A stretch of 64,000 nt of DNA from Arthrobacter sp. U41 (GCF_001750145.1 NZ_CP015732.1:1550001-1614000), one strand, 5' to 3'. Positions 14,452 through 23,836 are shown, counted from the stretch's first letter. Translations and numbers: made by a program. Notes: generated by a model from the letters alone, not told the origin.

Positions 14452-16782
14452 ATGGCTCTCATCACCTCGGACCGCGCACGGTTCCCCAACAACCCCTGGC
14501 AACTGGTCGAGACCGTCCATCTCCCCGACAACGCCGGCGTGCTGGAGACGCTCTTCAGCCTTGGCAACGGCCACCTCGGCATCCGCGGTGCCCACTGGGC
14601 GGCCGCCGACGCCGAGCTTCCGGGCAGCTTCATCAACGGCTTCCACGAGACCTGGGACATCAAGCACGCGGAGAACGCCTACGGCTTCGCCCGCACCGGC
14701 CAGCGGATCCTCTACATCCCGGACGCCAACAACTTCACCGTGATCATCGACGGCGAAACCCTGAGCCTGGACGAAACGACCGTGCTTGACTACCGGCGGA
14801 GCGTGGACTTCGCCACCGGCGTCTACGAGTGCCGGATCACCTGGCAGTGCCGCTCCGGCGCCACCGTGACCACCACCGAACGCCGCGCCGTCGGCTACCA
14901 GTCCCGCGGTGCACTCGGCATCTCGCTGGAGCTCGCCGCGGACCGCGACATCTCCGCGGACGTAACCTCCTCGGTGATCAACCGCCAGGACCAGCCGGTC
15001 GACGACCACTCGGCCCATGACCCGCGCCGCGCCGGCCGGCACGCCGGCCGTGTGCTGCTGCCGATCCGGCTCGACGGCGGCGACGGCTCGCTGCGCCTCT
15101 CCTGGCAGACCGCAGAATCCAAGCAGCGCATCGGCCTGGCCGTGGACCACTGGACGAATGCCGGAGTGCAGCCCTTCGACACCCAGGTGCATGAGGATGA
15201 CAGCAGCGTCCGCTACGTCCTGGCCGTTGGTGCCGAGGAGCCGTTCGTCCTGGAGAAGAGCGTCAGCTACGCCGTCGGGCAGGCGTCCGAAGACCTGGCC
15301 GACGACGCGGAGGCCGGGCTGAGGCCGCTCGCAGAGATCTTCGCCGAAAGCGCGGCGCACTACCGCGACTACTGGACCACCAGCGACATCGTCATCGCCG
15401 GCCAGACCGAGCTGCAGCAGGCCGTCCGCTGGAACCTCTTCCAGCTGGCCCAGGCCACCGCCTGCGCCGACGTCGCCGGCATCCCGGCCAAGGGCGTCAG
15501 CGGATCCGGCTACGAAGGCCACTACTTCTGGGACCAGGAGGTGTACCTGATGCCCTTCCTGACATACACCAGCCCGGGCAACGCCCGCCAGGTCCTCGAG
15601 TTCCGGCACGGGATGCTGCCCGAGGCCAAGATCCGCGCCCAGGAACTCAGCGTGGACGGCGCCCTTTTCCCGTGGCGCACCATCAACGGGCTCGAGGCCA
15701 GCGCCTACTACGCTGCCGGGACCGCGCAGTTCCACATCGCGGCCGCGATCGCCTTCGCGACGAACCGGTACATCTGGGCCAGCGGCGACACCGCTTTCCA
15801 GGAAACCCTGGGCTCCGAACTGCTGATCGAGACCGCCCGGATGTGGGTCTCACTCGGCTTCTTCGGCAAGGACGGGCTGTTCCACATCCACGGCGTCACG
15901 GGCCCGGACGAGTACACCGCCGTCGTCAATGACAATCTCTACACCAACGTTATGGCGAGGTTTAACCTGCGCGCCGCGGCGGCCCTTGACCATGCGGAGA
16001 TCGACGACGCCGAACGCGAGCTCTGGGTGCAGGCAGCCAACCGGATGCAGCTGCCCTACGACGAGGATCTCCAGGTTCACTCACAGGACAACGACTTCAT
16101 GACCCTGGAACCATGGGACTGGACCACTCCCCGTTCGAAGTACCCGCTGCTGCTGCACTTCCACCCGCTGGTGATCTACCGCCACCAGGTCCTCAAGCAG
16201 GCGGACAGCGTGCTGGCCATGTTCCTGCAGTGGCAGGACTTCAGCGCCGAGGAAAAGCGCCGCGCCTTTGACTTCTACGATCCCATCACCACCGGCGACT
16301 CCACCCTGTCCGCCTGCGTGCAGGGCATCATGGCTGCGGAGGTCGGCTACGGCAAGGCCGCACTCGACCACTTCACCCACGCCTTGTTCATCGACCTGGA
16401 CGACACCCACGGGAACACAATCGACGGCGTGCACATCGCCTCCACCGGCGGCGTGTGGAGTTCGCTGGTCAGCGGTTTCGCGGGCCTGCGCGACCAGGGC
16501 GAGTTGCCGTACTTCGACCCGCGGCTGCCCGCCGAATGGGACGGACTGTCCTTCCACCTGAAGATCCAGGGCCGGCTGCTGCAGCTCGAACTCGTCCAGG
16601 GAGCGATCAGTCTGACCGTGCGCACGGGCGAACCGCTTGCGGTCGACGTGCGCGGTGAGCAGCTCACCATCGGCGGCGATACGGTGCGGGTCCAGCTGGC
16701 GCCGGTTGCGGCACCGGAGCCCACGATCTTCCCGAGCGGACTTCCGACGGCGTCCATCCCGATTGTGCGCGCCGCGGTCTAA
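14452..16782 (+). CDS. GH65 disaccharide phosphorylase (maltose/trehalose/kojibiose type)
   Basis: A 776-residue inverting phosphorylase of glycoside hydrolase family 65. An N-terminal beta-sandwich (about 1-270) precedes the (alpha/alpha)6 barrel (about 320-680) and a C-terminal beta-sheet domain. The general acid is Glu487 in VTGPDEYTAVVNDN. GNGHLGIRG near the start and GYEGHYFWDQE (about residue 350) are also family motifs. Substrates in the family include maltose, trehalose, kojibiose and nigerose; sequence reading alone does not settle which. It lies 83 bp downstream of a beta-phosphoglucomutase-like HAD, forming a phosphorolytic pathway to glucose 6-phosphate. A dispersed inverted repeat begins 9 bp after the stop. 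Confidence 0.9.
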   Translation: MALITSDRARFPNNPWQLVETVHLPDNAGVLETLFSLGNGHLGIRGAHWAAADAELPGSFINGFHETWDIKHAENAYGFARTGQRILYIPDANNFTVIIDGETLSLDETTVLDYRRSVDFATGVYECRITWQCRSGATVTTTERRAVGYQSRGALGISLELAADRDISADVTSSVINRQDQPVDDHSAHDPRRAGRHAGRVLLPIRLDGGDGSLRLSWQTAESKQRIGLAVDHWTNAGVQPFDTQVHEDDSSVRYVLAVGAEEPFVLEKSVSYAVGQASEDLADDAEAGLRPLAEIFAESAAHYRDYWTTSDIVIAGQTELQQAVRWNLFQLAQATACADVAGIPAKGVSGSGYEGHYFWDQEVYLMPFLTYTSPGNARQVLEFRHGMLPEAKIRAQELSVDGALFPWRTINGLEASAYYAAGTAQFHIAAAIAFATNRYIWASGDTAFQETLGSELLIETARMWVSLGFFGKDGLFHIHGVTGPDEYTAVVNDNLYTNVMARFNLRAAAALDHAEIDDAERELWVQAANRMQLPYDEDLQVHSQDNDFMTLEPWDWTTPRSKYPLLLHFHPLVIYRHQVLKQADSVLAMFLQWQDFSAEEKRRAFDFYDPITTGDSTLSACVQGIMAAEVGYGKAALDHFTHALFIDLDDTHGNTIDGVHIASTGGVWSSLVSGFAGLRDQGELPYFDPRLPAEWDGLSFHLKIQGRLLQLELVQGAISLTVRTGEPLAVDVRGEQLTIGGDTVRVQLAPVAAPEPTIFPSGLPTASIPIVRAAV

Positions 16783-16791
16783 GCGCCGCCA

Positions 16792-16860
16792 AAGCAACGC
16801 GGGGTCACCTAGCGCACATGATCCCCACTGACATGGGCGTTACGTGACCCCGCGTTGCTT
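16792..16860. repeat. Dispersed inverted repeat, copy 1
   Basis: Perfect 17-bp arms, AAGCAACGCGGGGTCAC (16792-16808) and its complement (16844-16860), around a 35-bp core containing ACATGGGCG. A related copy lies at 58761-58826. The right arm overlaps the last base of the stop codon of the convergent MFS gene. It could fold into a long stem and act as a bidirectional terminator between the two convergent genes. Confidence 0.8.
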
Positions 16861-18236
16861 CAACTGCCCGCGCGGCGGTCGCCGGACCGGTTTTCGGCCC
16901 CGCCGTCGCCGGCGCGCTCCGTGGCATCCGCGAGGCCGTCCATCTGGTGGTCCAGCGGATGGGCAAGTTCGTCCGCAGGCATCCGAGCCGCGACTGAGGC
17001 GATAACGGCCATCACCGGGCACACCGAACCGGCGACCAGGAAGATCAGCCACACCGGCAGCACCTCGGCGGCGGGACCGGCGAGGGCCATGGAGACCGGC
17101 ATCAGGGCCAGCGAGACGAAGAAATCCAGGCTCGAGACGCGGCCCAGCAGGTGCGGAGGCACCCGACGCTGCAGCAGGGTGCCCCAGATGACCATGCCGA
17201 CGCCGCCGGTGGCACCGAAGATGAACAGCGCCGCGGCCACCGCCCAGAACTCGTCCATGATCCCGACGGCGGCGAGCGGCAGGCTGCCCGCACCCCAGGA
17301 CACCATCATCACGGTCAGGTAGCGGCGGGGGAGCGGGAACGAGGCCGTGGCCAGGGAGGCCGCGGCGCCCCCGACGCCCATGATCGCAAGCAGGAAACCA
17401 AACATTCGCGAGTCGCCGCCGAGCTGGTCACGGACCACGAACGGCAGGAGCACCTCAATGGGGCCGATCAGGAACAGTACCGAGATGCAGGCCCACAGCA
17501 GGGTCCACAGCAGCCAGGGTGTGCGGACCGTGTAGCTGACCCCCTCGCGGAGATCGTGCAGCAGGGACGTCCGCGCGCCTTCGCCCGGACCCGGACCGGC
17601 GCTGCCCTCCGGGTGCTGACCGCCTGCCGCAACCGCCCCCGGCCGGGGCTGTCGGCGGAGCAGGTTGAGGATGGAGAAAGCCAGCAGGTGGCAGGCGGCC
17701 ACCCCGGCCACAGCGTGCGCGGGGGAGAGCGCGGCGACCAGGACGCCCGCGACGGCCGGGCCGGCGGCCTGCTGCAGGACGGGCCTCATGGTCCCTTCCA
17801 TCCCGTTGGCCGCCAGCAGGTCCTCCGGCGGCAGGATCCTGGGCAGAATGGCGGAGTAGGCGGGGAAGAAAAACGCGGCCCCGACTCCGAGCACAAACGC
17901 CCCGAACGCGAGGTGCCAGAGCTGCAGCCAGCCAAGGATGGCGAGCCCGCTGATGCTGGCGATGACGGCCAGGTTGGCACCCTCCACCGCGATGATCAGG
18001 AGCCGCTGCGGGAACCGGTCCGCCGCGATGCCGCCCGCGAGCACAAATGCGACAAGGCCCACGCTGCCCGCGGCCGCCACGAGGGAGAGCTCCAGCGGGC
18101 CCCCGCCCAGGTGGATCACCTCGTAGACCATCGCCACGGCCCACATCCCGGAGCCGAAAATGGAGATGGACAGGGCCGCAATCAGCACACGGTATTCCCG
18201 GTGCGCAAACGGACGGAGGGCCCTCGGTGAGCGCAT
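16860..18236 (-). CDS. MFS transporter, EntS/MefA-like exporter group
   Basis: A 458-residue major facilitator with about 12 hydrophobic segments. It opens MRSPRALRPFAHREYRVLIAALSISIFGSGMW, the form seen in EntS/macrolide-efflux-like MFS exporters, and has GGIAADRFPQRLLI, a loop 2-3 signature variant. A charged, Gly-rich loop (about residues 215-240) divides the halves and the C-terminus is a hydrophilic tail of about 40 residues. No neighbour hints at a substrate; siderophore or drug export is only the group's general role. It is single-gene and convergent with GH65. Confidence 0.8.
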   Translation of the reverse strand: MRSPRALRPFAHREYRVLIAALSISIFGSGMWAVAMVYEVIHLGGGPLELSLVAAAGSVGLVAFVLAGGIAADRFPQRLLIIAVEGANLAVIASISGLAILGWLQLWHLAFGAFVLGVGAAFFFPAYSAILPRILPPEDLLAANGMEGTMRPVLQQAAGPAVAGVLVAALSPAHAVAGVAACHLLAFSILNLLRRQPRPGAVAAGGQHPEGSAGPGPGEGARTSLLHDLREGVSYTVRTPWLLWTLLWACISVLFLIGPIEVLLPFVVRDQLGGDSRMFGFLLAIMGVGGAAASLATASFPLPRRYLTVMMVSWGAGSLPLAAVGIMDEFWAVAAALFIFGATGGVGMVIWGTLLQRRVPPHLLGRVSSLDFFVSLALMPVSMALAGPAAEVLPVWLIFLVAGSVCPVMAVIASVAARMPADELAHPLDHQMDGLADATERAGDGGAENRSGDRRAGS

Positions 18237-18367
18237 GGCTCCAGTCTAGGTGCCCGGTGCAGGCCCCTGCAGAGGGATCGCTGCACCCGATACTCCGCCA
18301 CCCGGAGAGCTGTGGCCTAGTGTTAAGGCTTGCACCGCAGCAGTTCAGGTTCAGACGAGAGGCGATG

Positions 18368-19270
18368 ATGGCCAAGCGAAGCAACCCGGCAATGAAGATG
18401 GCCCAGAAATCAGCACACAACGCGATGTTCGACGCCGAGGGCAAGCCCAAGCCCGGCGTCCACAACGTGCTCCTGCGGGCCGTTGAAGTCCAGCGCCCGC
18501 TGGTGCTGGCCAACCTCCGCAGGCTCCAGCGGCGGCATCCGCACGCGACGGCGGCGCAGCTCGCCGCGATGCTGGAACGGGACTACCTCCTGGCCGTCAC
18601 CGGCGGCGGCGCGCTCGTGGGCGGGGCCGCCGTGATCCCCGGTGTCGGGACCGTCGCCGCGCTCGGCCTCTCGGCCGCCGCCACCGTGGGCTTCCTCGAA
18701 GCCACCGCACTCTTCTCCACCTCCCTCGCGGAACTCCACGGCGTGCGGATGGTGGACCCCGAGCGGGCCAGCACCCTGGTCATGGCGATCATGCTCGGCG
18801 AGGAGGGCACCGCATTGCTGAGCTCGCTGAGCGGCCAGGCCGCGGGGCAGGGCAAGGGCCCCACGCAGGCCTGGGGCTCGCTCTTCGCCCGCCGGGCTCC
18901 GCTGGCCGGCTTCGGTTCGGTGCGCGAACGGATCCAGTCGATGTTCCTCCGGACCCTGCTGAAGAAGCAGGGCACGGCCCTGCTGGGACGGGCTCTGCCG
19001 TTTGGCATCGGCGCCGTTGTGGGCGGGGTGGGCAACCGGATGATGGGCCGCGCCGTCATCGCGAACGCCAAGGAAGCGTTCGGCCCGATGCCGCTCGTTA
19101 TTCCCGGCGAACTGGGGGACCTGGCGAAAGCCGAGGCCCCGGCAGCGGTGCAGGGCCGGGACGCCAAGGACACCAAGGACGCCAAGGACACCACGGACAC
19201 CGCGGGCAATACGGACACCGGGGACACCGGGAACAACACGGCGCAAAAAGGCGGCAACTTTTGGATCTGA
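18368..19270 (+). CDS. Uncharacterised protein with Gly/Ala-rich hydrophobic core
   Basis: About 300 residues. A basic N-terminus (AKRSNPAMKMAQKSAHNAM) is followed near residues 75-120 by a long Gly/Ala/Val hydrophobic stretch (TGGGALVGGAAVIPGVGTVAALGLSAAATVGF) that could enter a membrane, and near 215-235 by a second (ALPFGIGAVVGGVGNRMMGRAVI). The last 50 residues are a low-complexity hydrophilic tail built from repeats of DAKDTKDAKDTTDT type. The start has GAGAGG about 6 nt upstream; an adjacent ATG at 18365 is equally in frame. Its stop overlaps the pxpA start by 10 nt, so they are coupled. I do not recognise a family. Confidence 0.7.
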   Translation: MAKRSNPAMKMAQKSAHNAMFDAEGKPKPGVHNVLLRAVEVQRPLVLANLRRLQRRHPHATAAQLAAMLERDYLLAVTGGGALVGGAAVIPGVGTVAALGLSAAATVGFLEATALFSTSLAELHGVRMVDPERASTLVMAIMLGEEGTALLSSLSGQAAGQGKGPTQAWGSLFARRAPLAGFGSVRERIQSMFLRTLLKKQGTALLGRALPFGIGAVVGGVGNRMMGRAVIANAKEAFGPMPLVIPGELGDLAKAEAPAAVQGRDAKDTKDAKDTTDTAGNTDTGDTGNNTAQKGGNFWI

Positions 19271-20010
19271 ACGCTGACCTGGGGGAGTCCTTCGGGACCT
19301 GGACCATGGGCGATGACGCCGCGATGTTCCCGCTGGTGACCAGCGCCAGCGTGGCCTGCGGGCTGCACGCCGGCGACCCCGTGACCATGCTGGACACCTG
19401 CCGCACCGCCTTCGAGCTCGACGTCCGGGTTGGCGCCCATCTCGGCTACCCGGACCTCGCCGGGTTCGGCCTCCGCGCCATGGACATCACCTTCGATGAC
19501 CTCTTCGGCGCCGTGCTGTACCAGCTCGGCGCCCTGGATGGTGTGGCGCACGCCGTCGGTGCGTCGGTGGACTACATCAAGCTGCACGGGGCGCTCTACG
19601 ACCGGACGGTGCGCGACGCCGAGCAGGCCTCCGCCGTCGTCGCCGCCATCCAGGCCTACGATCCCGGACTCCCCGTCCTGGGCTTCCCGGGCTCCGCCCT
19701 GCTCGGCATCGCCAAGGAGGCCGGCCACCCGGTCTTTGCCGAGGCTTTCGCGGACCGCGCCTACCTGCCGGACGGCACCCTCGTGCCGCGCTCCCAGGAC
19801 GGCGCCCAGCTGCACGACGTCGGCCAAATCACCGAACGCGCCGTGCGCCTCGCGACCCTCGGCGAAGTCGGGGCCGTGGACGGCACCGTGCTCCGGATCG
19901 AACCGCACTCGCTGTGCATCCACGGCGACACTCCCGGCTCCATCGCCACGGCCACCGCCATCCGCGCGGCCCTGGAAAGCGCCGGCGTGGAACTGGAGAG
20001 CTTCGCCTGA
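19261..20010 (+). CDS. pxpA: 5-oxoprolinase subunit A (LamB/YcsF family)
   Basis: A 249-residue protein beginning with the family signature MDLNADLGESFG (TTG start), then ACGLHAGDPVTM, GAHLGYPDLAGFG and VDYIKLHGALYD, all conserved in PxpA. With PxpB and PxpC it forms the ATP-dependent 5-oxoprolinase that opens pyroglutamate to glutamate. Neither partner is nearby, so either they are elsewhere or this acts alone. The gene overlaps the preceding membrane-associated protein gene by 10 nt; the non-ATG start with no good ribosome-binding site suggests translational coupling. The intergenic region after it leads to narG. Confidence 0.9.
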   Translation: MDLNADLGESFGTWTMGDDAAMFPLVTSASVACGLHAGDPVTMLDTCRTAFELDVRVGAHLGYPDLAGFGLRAMDITFDDLFGAVLYQLGALDGVAHAVGASVDYIKLHGALYDRTVRDAEQASAVVAAIQAYDPGLPVLGFPGSALLGIAKEAGHPVFAEAFADRAYLPDGTLVPRSQDGAQLHDVGQITERAVRLATLGEVGAVDGTVLRIEPHSLCIHGDTPGSIATATAIRAALESAGVELESFA

Positions 20011-20063
20011 CCCCGGCTGAAGGGCGCCGGCAGGAAGGACACCGCGGGTGAATCCCGGCTTAA

Positions 20064-20092
20064 CGGCACCTGGCCAGTGCCGTAGGGCCCTA
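20064..20092 (+). promoter_or_regulatory. Two palindromes upstream of narG
   Basis: CGGCAC-C-TGGCCA-GTGCCG (20064-20082, 6-bp arms around a palindromic core) and, directly after it, TAGGGCCCTA (20083-20092, perfect). They lie 34-62 bp before narG in the 115-bp gap. No FNR-type TTGAT-N4-ATCAA box was found. A role as nar operator is inferred from position only. Confidence 0.35.
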
Positions 20093-20125
20093 TCGAGGCC
20101 GGAGTGCGGCCCATAGCTTGAGGGC

Positions 20126-23100
20126 ATGACTGCCGGAGGCCCCGCGGGGTTAGATGGACCCGCCTCGGATGCAATGTTGAAGCTGGGCCGATTTTTCACG
20201 AAATGGGACCAGACCGCCGACGGCAGGGCGGTATTCCGGGAAGGCGGCCGCAAGGGCGACATCTTCTACCGGGACCGGTGGAGCCACGACAAAGTGGTCC
20301 GGTCCACCCACGGGGTGAACTGCACCGGTTCCTGCTCCTGGAAGGTGTACGTCAAGGACGGCATCATCACCTGGGAATCCCAGCAGACCGACTACCCCTC
20401 AGTGGGCCCGGACAGCCCGGAATACGAGCCCCGTGGCTGCCCCCGCGGGGCGGCCTTTTCCTGGTACACCTATTCACCCACCCGGGTCCGCTTCCCCTAC
20501 GCCCGGGGTGTCCTGGTCGAGATGTACCGCGAGGCCAAGGACCGGCTGGGCGACCCGGTGCTGGCCTTTGCCGACGTCGTGGGGGACCCGGAACGGCGGC
20601 GCCGCTACCAGCAGGCCCGCGGCAAGGGCGGGCTGGTCCGGGTGTCCTGGCAGGAAGCGATCGAGATCGCGGCCGCCGCCCACGTTAACACGATCAAGAA
20701 CTACGGGCCGGACCGCTGCGCCGGCTTCTCGCCGATCCCCGCGATGTCGATGGTTTCGCACGCGGTCGGGACGCGCTTCATCCAGCTGATCGGCGGGGTG
20801 ATGACCTCGTTCTACGACTGGTACGCGGACCTTCCCGTGGCCAGCCCGCAGGTCTTCGGGGACCAGACCGACGTCCCGGAATCCGGTGACTGGTGGGACG
20901 CGGGCTACCTCATGATGTGGGGCTCCAACGTCCCCGTCACCCGGACCCCGGACGCGCACTGGATGGCCGAAGTGCGGTACCGCGGCACCAAGGTGGTCAC
21001 CGTCAGCCCGGACTATGCGGACAACACGAAGTTCGCCGACGAGTGGCTTCCCGCGCAGGCCGGCACCGACGCCGCGCTGGCCATGGCGATGGGCCACGTC
21101 ATGCTCAAGGAATTCTTCGTCGAGCGTGAGGTCCCGTTCTTCACCGACTACGTCCGGCAGTATACCGACCTGCCGTTCCTGGTCCGGCTGGAACGGCGCG
21201 ACGACGGCACCCTCACCCCGTCCAAGTTCCTCACCGCCAGGGACATCCCGGCCGAGTCCCTGGCCGAGGACGCGGCGTTCCGCACCGTGCTGTTCGACAA
21301 GAAGTCCGGACGCCCCGCCGTTCCCAACGGCTCCATGGGGTTCCGCTACGCCGGCAGCGGCGAGGGCAAATGGAACCTGGACCTCGAGGGGATCGAACCG
21401 GCGCTGTCGCTGCGTGAGGTCTCCGGCGAGAACGCCGAAATCCTGCTGCCCTGCTTCGAGCAGGCCGACGGCAGCGGCAGCGTGCTCCGCCGCGGGGTGC
21501 CCGTCATCGAGGTCGAGGGCCAGCTGGTCACGACCGTGTTCGACCTCATGCTGGCCCAGTACGGTGTCGGCCGCGAAGGGCTCCCGGGGGACTGGGCCGC
21601 CGGTTATGAGGACGCCGCGACGCCCTATACCCCGGCCTGGCAGGAGGAGATCACGTCCGTCCCCGCGCAGGCCTGCATCCGGGTGGCGCGGGAGTTCGCC
21701 CGGAACGCCGAGCAGTCCAAGGGCCGCTCGATGATCATCATGGGCGCCGGGATCTGCCAGTGGTTTCACGGCGACACCACCTACCGGGCCGTGCTGGCGC
21801 TGGTGATGCTGACCGGCTGCATGGGCCGCAACGGCGGCGGCTGGGCCCACTACGTGGGGCAGGAAAAGACCCGGCCGGTCACCGGCTGGCTGTCGCTGGC
21901 CAACGCCCTGGACTGGTCCCGCCCGCCGCGGACCATGATCGGCACCGGCTACTGGTACATGCACACCGACCAGTGGCGCCAGGACGGGTACTCCGCGGAT
22001 GCGCTGAAATCGCCGCTGTCCACCGGAGCCCTGGACGGCATGCACACCGCGGACGCGCTGGCCCAGTCCGCCCGGCTCGGCTGGATGCCGTTCTACCCGC
22101 AGTTCGACCGCAACCCGCTGGACCTCGCGGACGAGGCGGAGGCCGCCGTCGCCGCCGGGACCGCGCAGGACACCCCCAGCTACATCGCGGACGCGCTCAA
22201 GAACCGCACCCTGAACCCGGCGATCGAGGACGTGGACGCCCCGGAGAACTGGCCGCGGACCCTCGTGCTGTGGCGCTCCAACCTGTTCGGCTCCTCCGCG
22301 AAGGGCAACGAGTACTTCCTGAGGAACCTGCTCGGCACCCACAACAACGTCCTGGGCAAGGACCACGCCGAAGGGCTCAAACCCCGGGACGTGAAATGGC
22401 ACGAGCAGGCGCCGGAAGGAAAACTGGACCTGCTGGTCTCCGCTGATTTCCGGATGACCTCCACCACGCTGCTCTCCGACGTCGTGTTCCCGGCCGCCAC
22501 CTGGTACGAGAAGCATGACCTGTCCTCCACCGACATGCACCCGTTTGTGCACGCCTTCACGCCCGCGATCGACCCGCCCTGGGAGACCAAAACGGACTTT
22601 GACATGTTCCAGCTGCTGGCCCAGGAGTTCTCCCGGCAGGCCAGAACCCACCTGGGCGTGCGCCGGGACCTCGTCAGCGTGCCGCTGCAGCACGACACCC
22701 CCGGCCAGCTCGCCCAGCCCGGCGGGATCGTCCGGGACTGGCGGGAGACGTCCATCCCGGCGGTGCCCGGGCAGAACATGCCCATCTTTTCCGTGGTGGA
22801 GCGGGACTACACGGCCATCGCGGACAAGCTGGCCGCCGTCGGGCCGCTGGCCGACAAGCTGGGCTTCACGGTCAAAAACGTCACCTACAAACTCGCCGGC
22901 CCGTTGGACCGGCTCAGCCGCTCCAACGGCGTGATGCTCGGCGGCGCCGCGGACGGCCGCCCGGCGATCGACACCGACGCGAAAATGGCCGAGGCCATCC
23001 TGGCGTTCTCCGGCACCACCAACGGCGCGCTGTCCGTGCAGGGCTTCAAGGACCTGGAACTCCGCACCGGCCGGAAACTGGCCGACCTCTCCGAGGGTTC

Positions 23101-23836
23101 CGAGGAAAAGTTCATCACCTTCGCCCAGACCCAGGCCGGGCCGGTCCCGGTAATCACCTCGCCGGAATGGTCCGGTTCCGAAACGGGCGGCCGGCGCTAC
23201 GCCCCGTTCACCATCAACGTGGAAAGGCTCAAGCCGTTCCACACCCTGACCGGAAGGATGCACTTCTTCCTGGACCACGACTGGATGATCGACATCGGCG
23301 AGGCGCTGCCGATCTACCGGCCGCCGCTGGACATGCACCGGCTCTTCGGCGAGCCCAAACTCGGCGGGAACGGGCAACTGGAGGTGGTGGTCCGGTATCT
23401 GACCCCGCACTCCAAATGGTCGATCCACTCCGAATACCAGGACAACCTGCTGATGCTCTCGCTCTCCCGCGGCGGGCCGACGGTCTGGATGAGTCCCGCC
23501 GACGCGGAGTCCATCCAGGTCAAGGACAACGACTGGGTGGAGTGCCTGAACATCAACGGTGTCCTGGTGTCCCGGGCGATCGTCAGCCACCGGATGCCGG
23601 CCGGTGTGGTCTACGTCCACCACGCACAGGAACGCACCATCGACGTGCCGAAGTCCGAGGCGACCGGACGGCGCGGCGGCATCCACAACTCCGTCACCCG
23701 GCTCCTGGTCAAACCCTCGCACCTGATCGGCGGCTACGCCCAGCAGGCCTACGCGTTCAACTACCTCGGGCCCACCGGAAACCAGCGCGACATGGTTGCC
23801 ACCGTCCGCCGTCGCTCCCAGGAGGTGCAGTACTGA
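20126..23836 (+). CDS. narG: Respiratory nitrate reductase, alpha subunit
   Basis: The molybdenum-bis-MGD catalytic subunit of membrane nitrate reductase, 1236 residues (the usual length). The FS0 iron-sulfur ligands are His62, Cys66, Cys70 and Cys105 (HGVNCTGSC and RGCPRG). The molybdenum ligand is Asp235 in DWYADLPVASP. The N-terminus has no twin-arginine RR motif, as in other cytoplasm-facing NarG. It starts the narGHJI-narK operon and ends TGATG with narH. An upstream ATG/internal ATG at 20171 (MLKLGRFFTKW) is an alternative start. It reduces nitrate to nitrite with quinol electrons passed through NarI and NarH. Confidence 0.97.
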   Translation: MTAGGPAGLDGPASDAMLKLGRFFTKWDQTADGRAVFREGGRKGDIFYRDRWSHDKVVRSTHGVNCTGSCSWKVYVKDGIITWESQQTDYPSVGPDSPEYEPRGCPRGAAFSWYTYSPTRVRFPYARGVLVEMYREAKDRLGDPVLAFADVVGDPERRRRYQQARGKGGLVRVSWQEAIEIAAAAHVNTIKNYGPDRCAGFSPIPAMSMVSHAVGTRFIQLIGGVMTSFYDWYADLPVASPQVFGDQTDVPESGDWWDAGYLMMWGSNVPVTRTPDAHWMAEVRYRGTKVVTVSPDYADNTKFADEWLPAQAGTDAALAMAMGHVMLKEFFVEREVPFFTDYVRQYTDLPFLVRLERRDDGTLTPSKFLTARDIPAESLAEDAAFRTVLFDKKSGRPAVPNGSMGFRYAGSGEGKWNLDLEGIEPALSLREVSGENAEILLPCFEQADGSGSVLRRGVPVIEVEGQLVTTVFDLMLAQYGVGREGLPGDWAAGYEDAATPYTPAWQEEITSVPAQACIRVAREFARNAEQSKGRSMIIMGAGICQWFHGDTTYRAVLALVMLTGCMGRNGGGWAHYVGQEKTRPVTGWLSLANALDWSRPPRTMIGTGYWYMHTDQWRQDGYSADALKSPLSTGALDGMHTADALAQSARLGWMPFYPQFDRNPLDLADEAEAAVAAGTAQDTPSYIADALKNRTLNPAIEDVDAPENWPRTLVLWRSNLFGSSAKGNEYFLRNLLGTHNNVLGKDHAEGLKPRDVKWHEQAPEGKLDLLVSADFRMTSTTLLSDVVFPAATWYEKHDLSSTDMHPFVHAFTPAIDPPWETKTDFDMFQLLAQEFSRQARTHLGVRRDLVSVPLQHDTPGQLAQPGGIVRDWRETSIPAVPGQNMPIFSVVERDYTAIADKLAAVGPLADKLGFTVKNVTYKLAGPLDRLSRSNGVMLGGAADGRPAIDTDAKMAEAILAFSGTTNGALSVQGFKDLELRTGRKLADLSEGSEEKFITFAQTQAGPVPVITSPEWSGSETGGRRYAPFTINVERLKPFHTLTGRMHFFLDHDWMIDIGEALPIYRPPLDMHRLFGEPKLGGNGQLEVVVRYLTPHSKWSIHSEYQDNLLMLSLSRGGPTVWMSPADAESIQVKDNDWVECLNINGVLVSRAIVSHRMPAGVVYVHHAQERTIDVPKSEATGRRGGIHNSVTRLLVKPSHLIGGYAQQAYAFNYLGPTGNQRDMVATVRRRSQEVQY

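Noticed and set aside
20011..20125. FNR-type box before narG
   Set aside because: No TTGAT-N4-ATCAA-like sequence within the gap.
20474..23722. Very long open frame antisense to narG (minus strand)
   Set aside because: It is the complement of a well-supported gene; high third-position GC keeps the opposite frame free of stops. No motif or ribosome-binding site.
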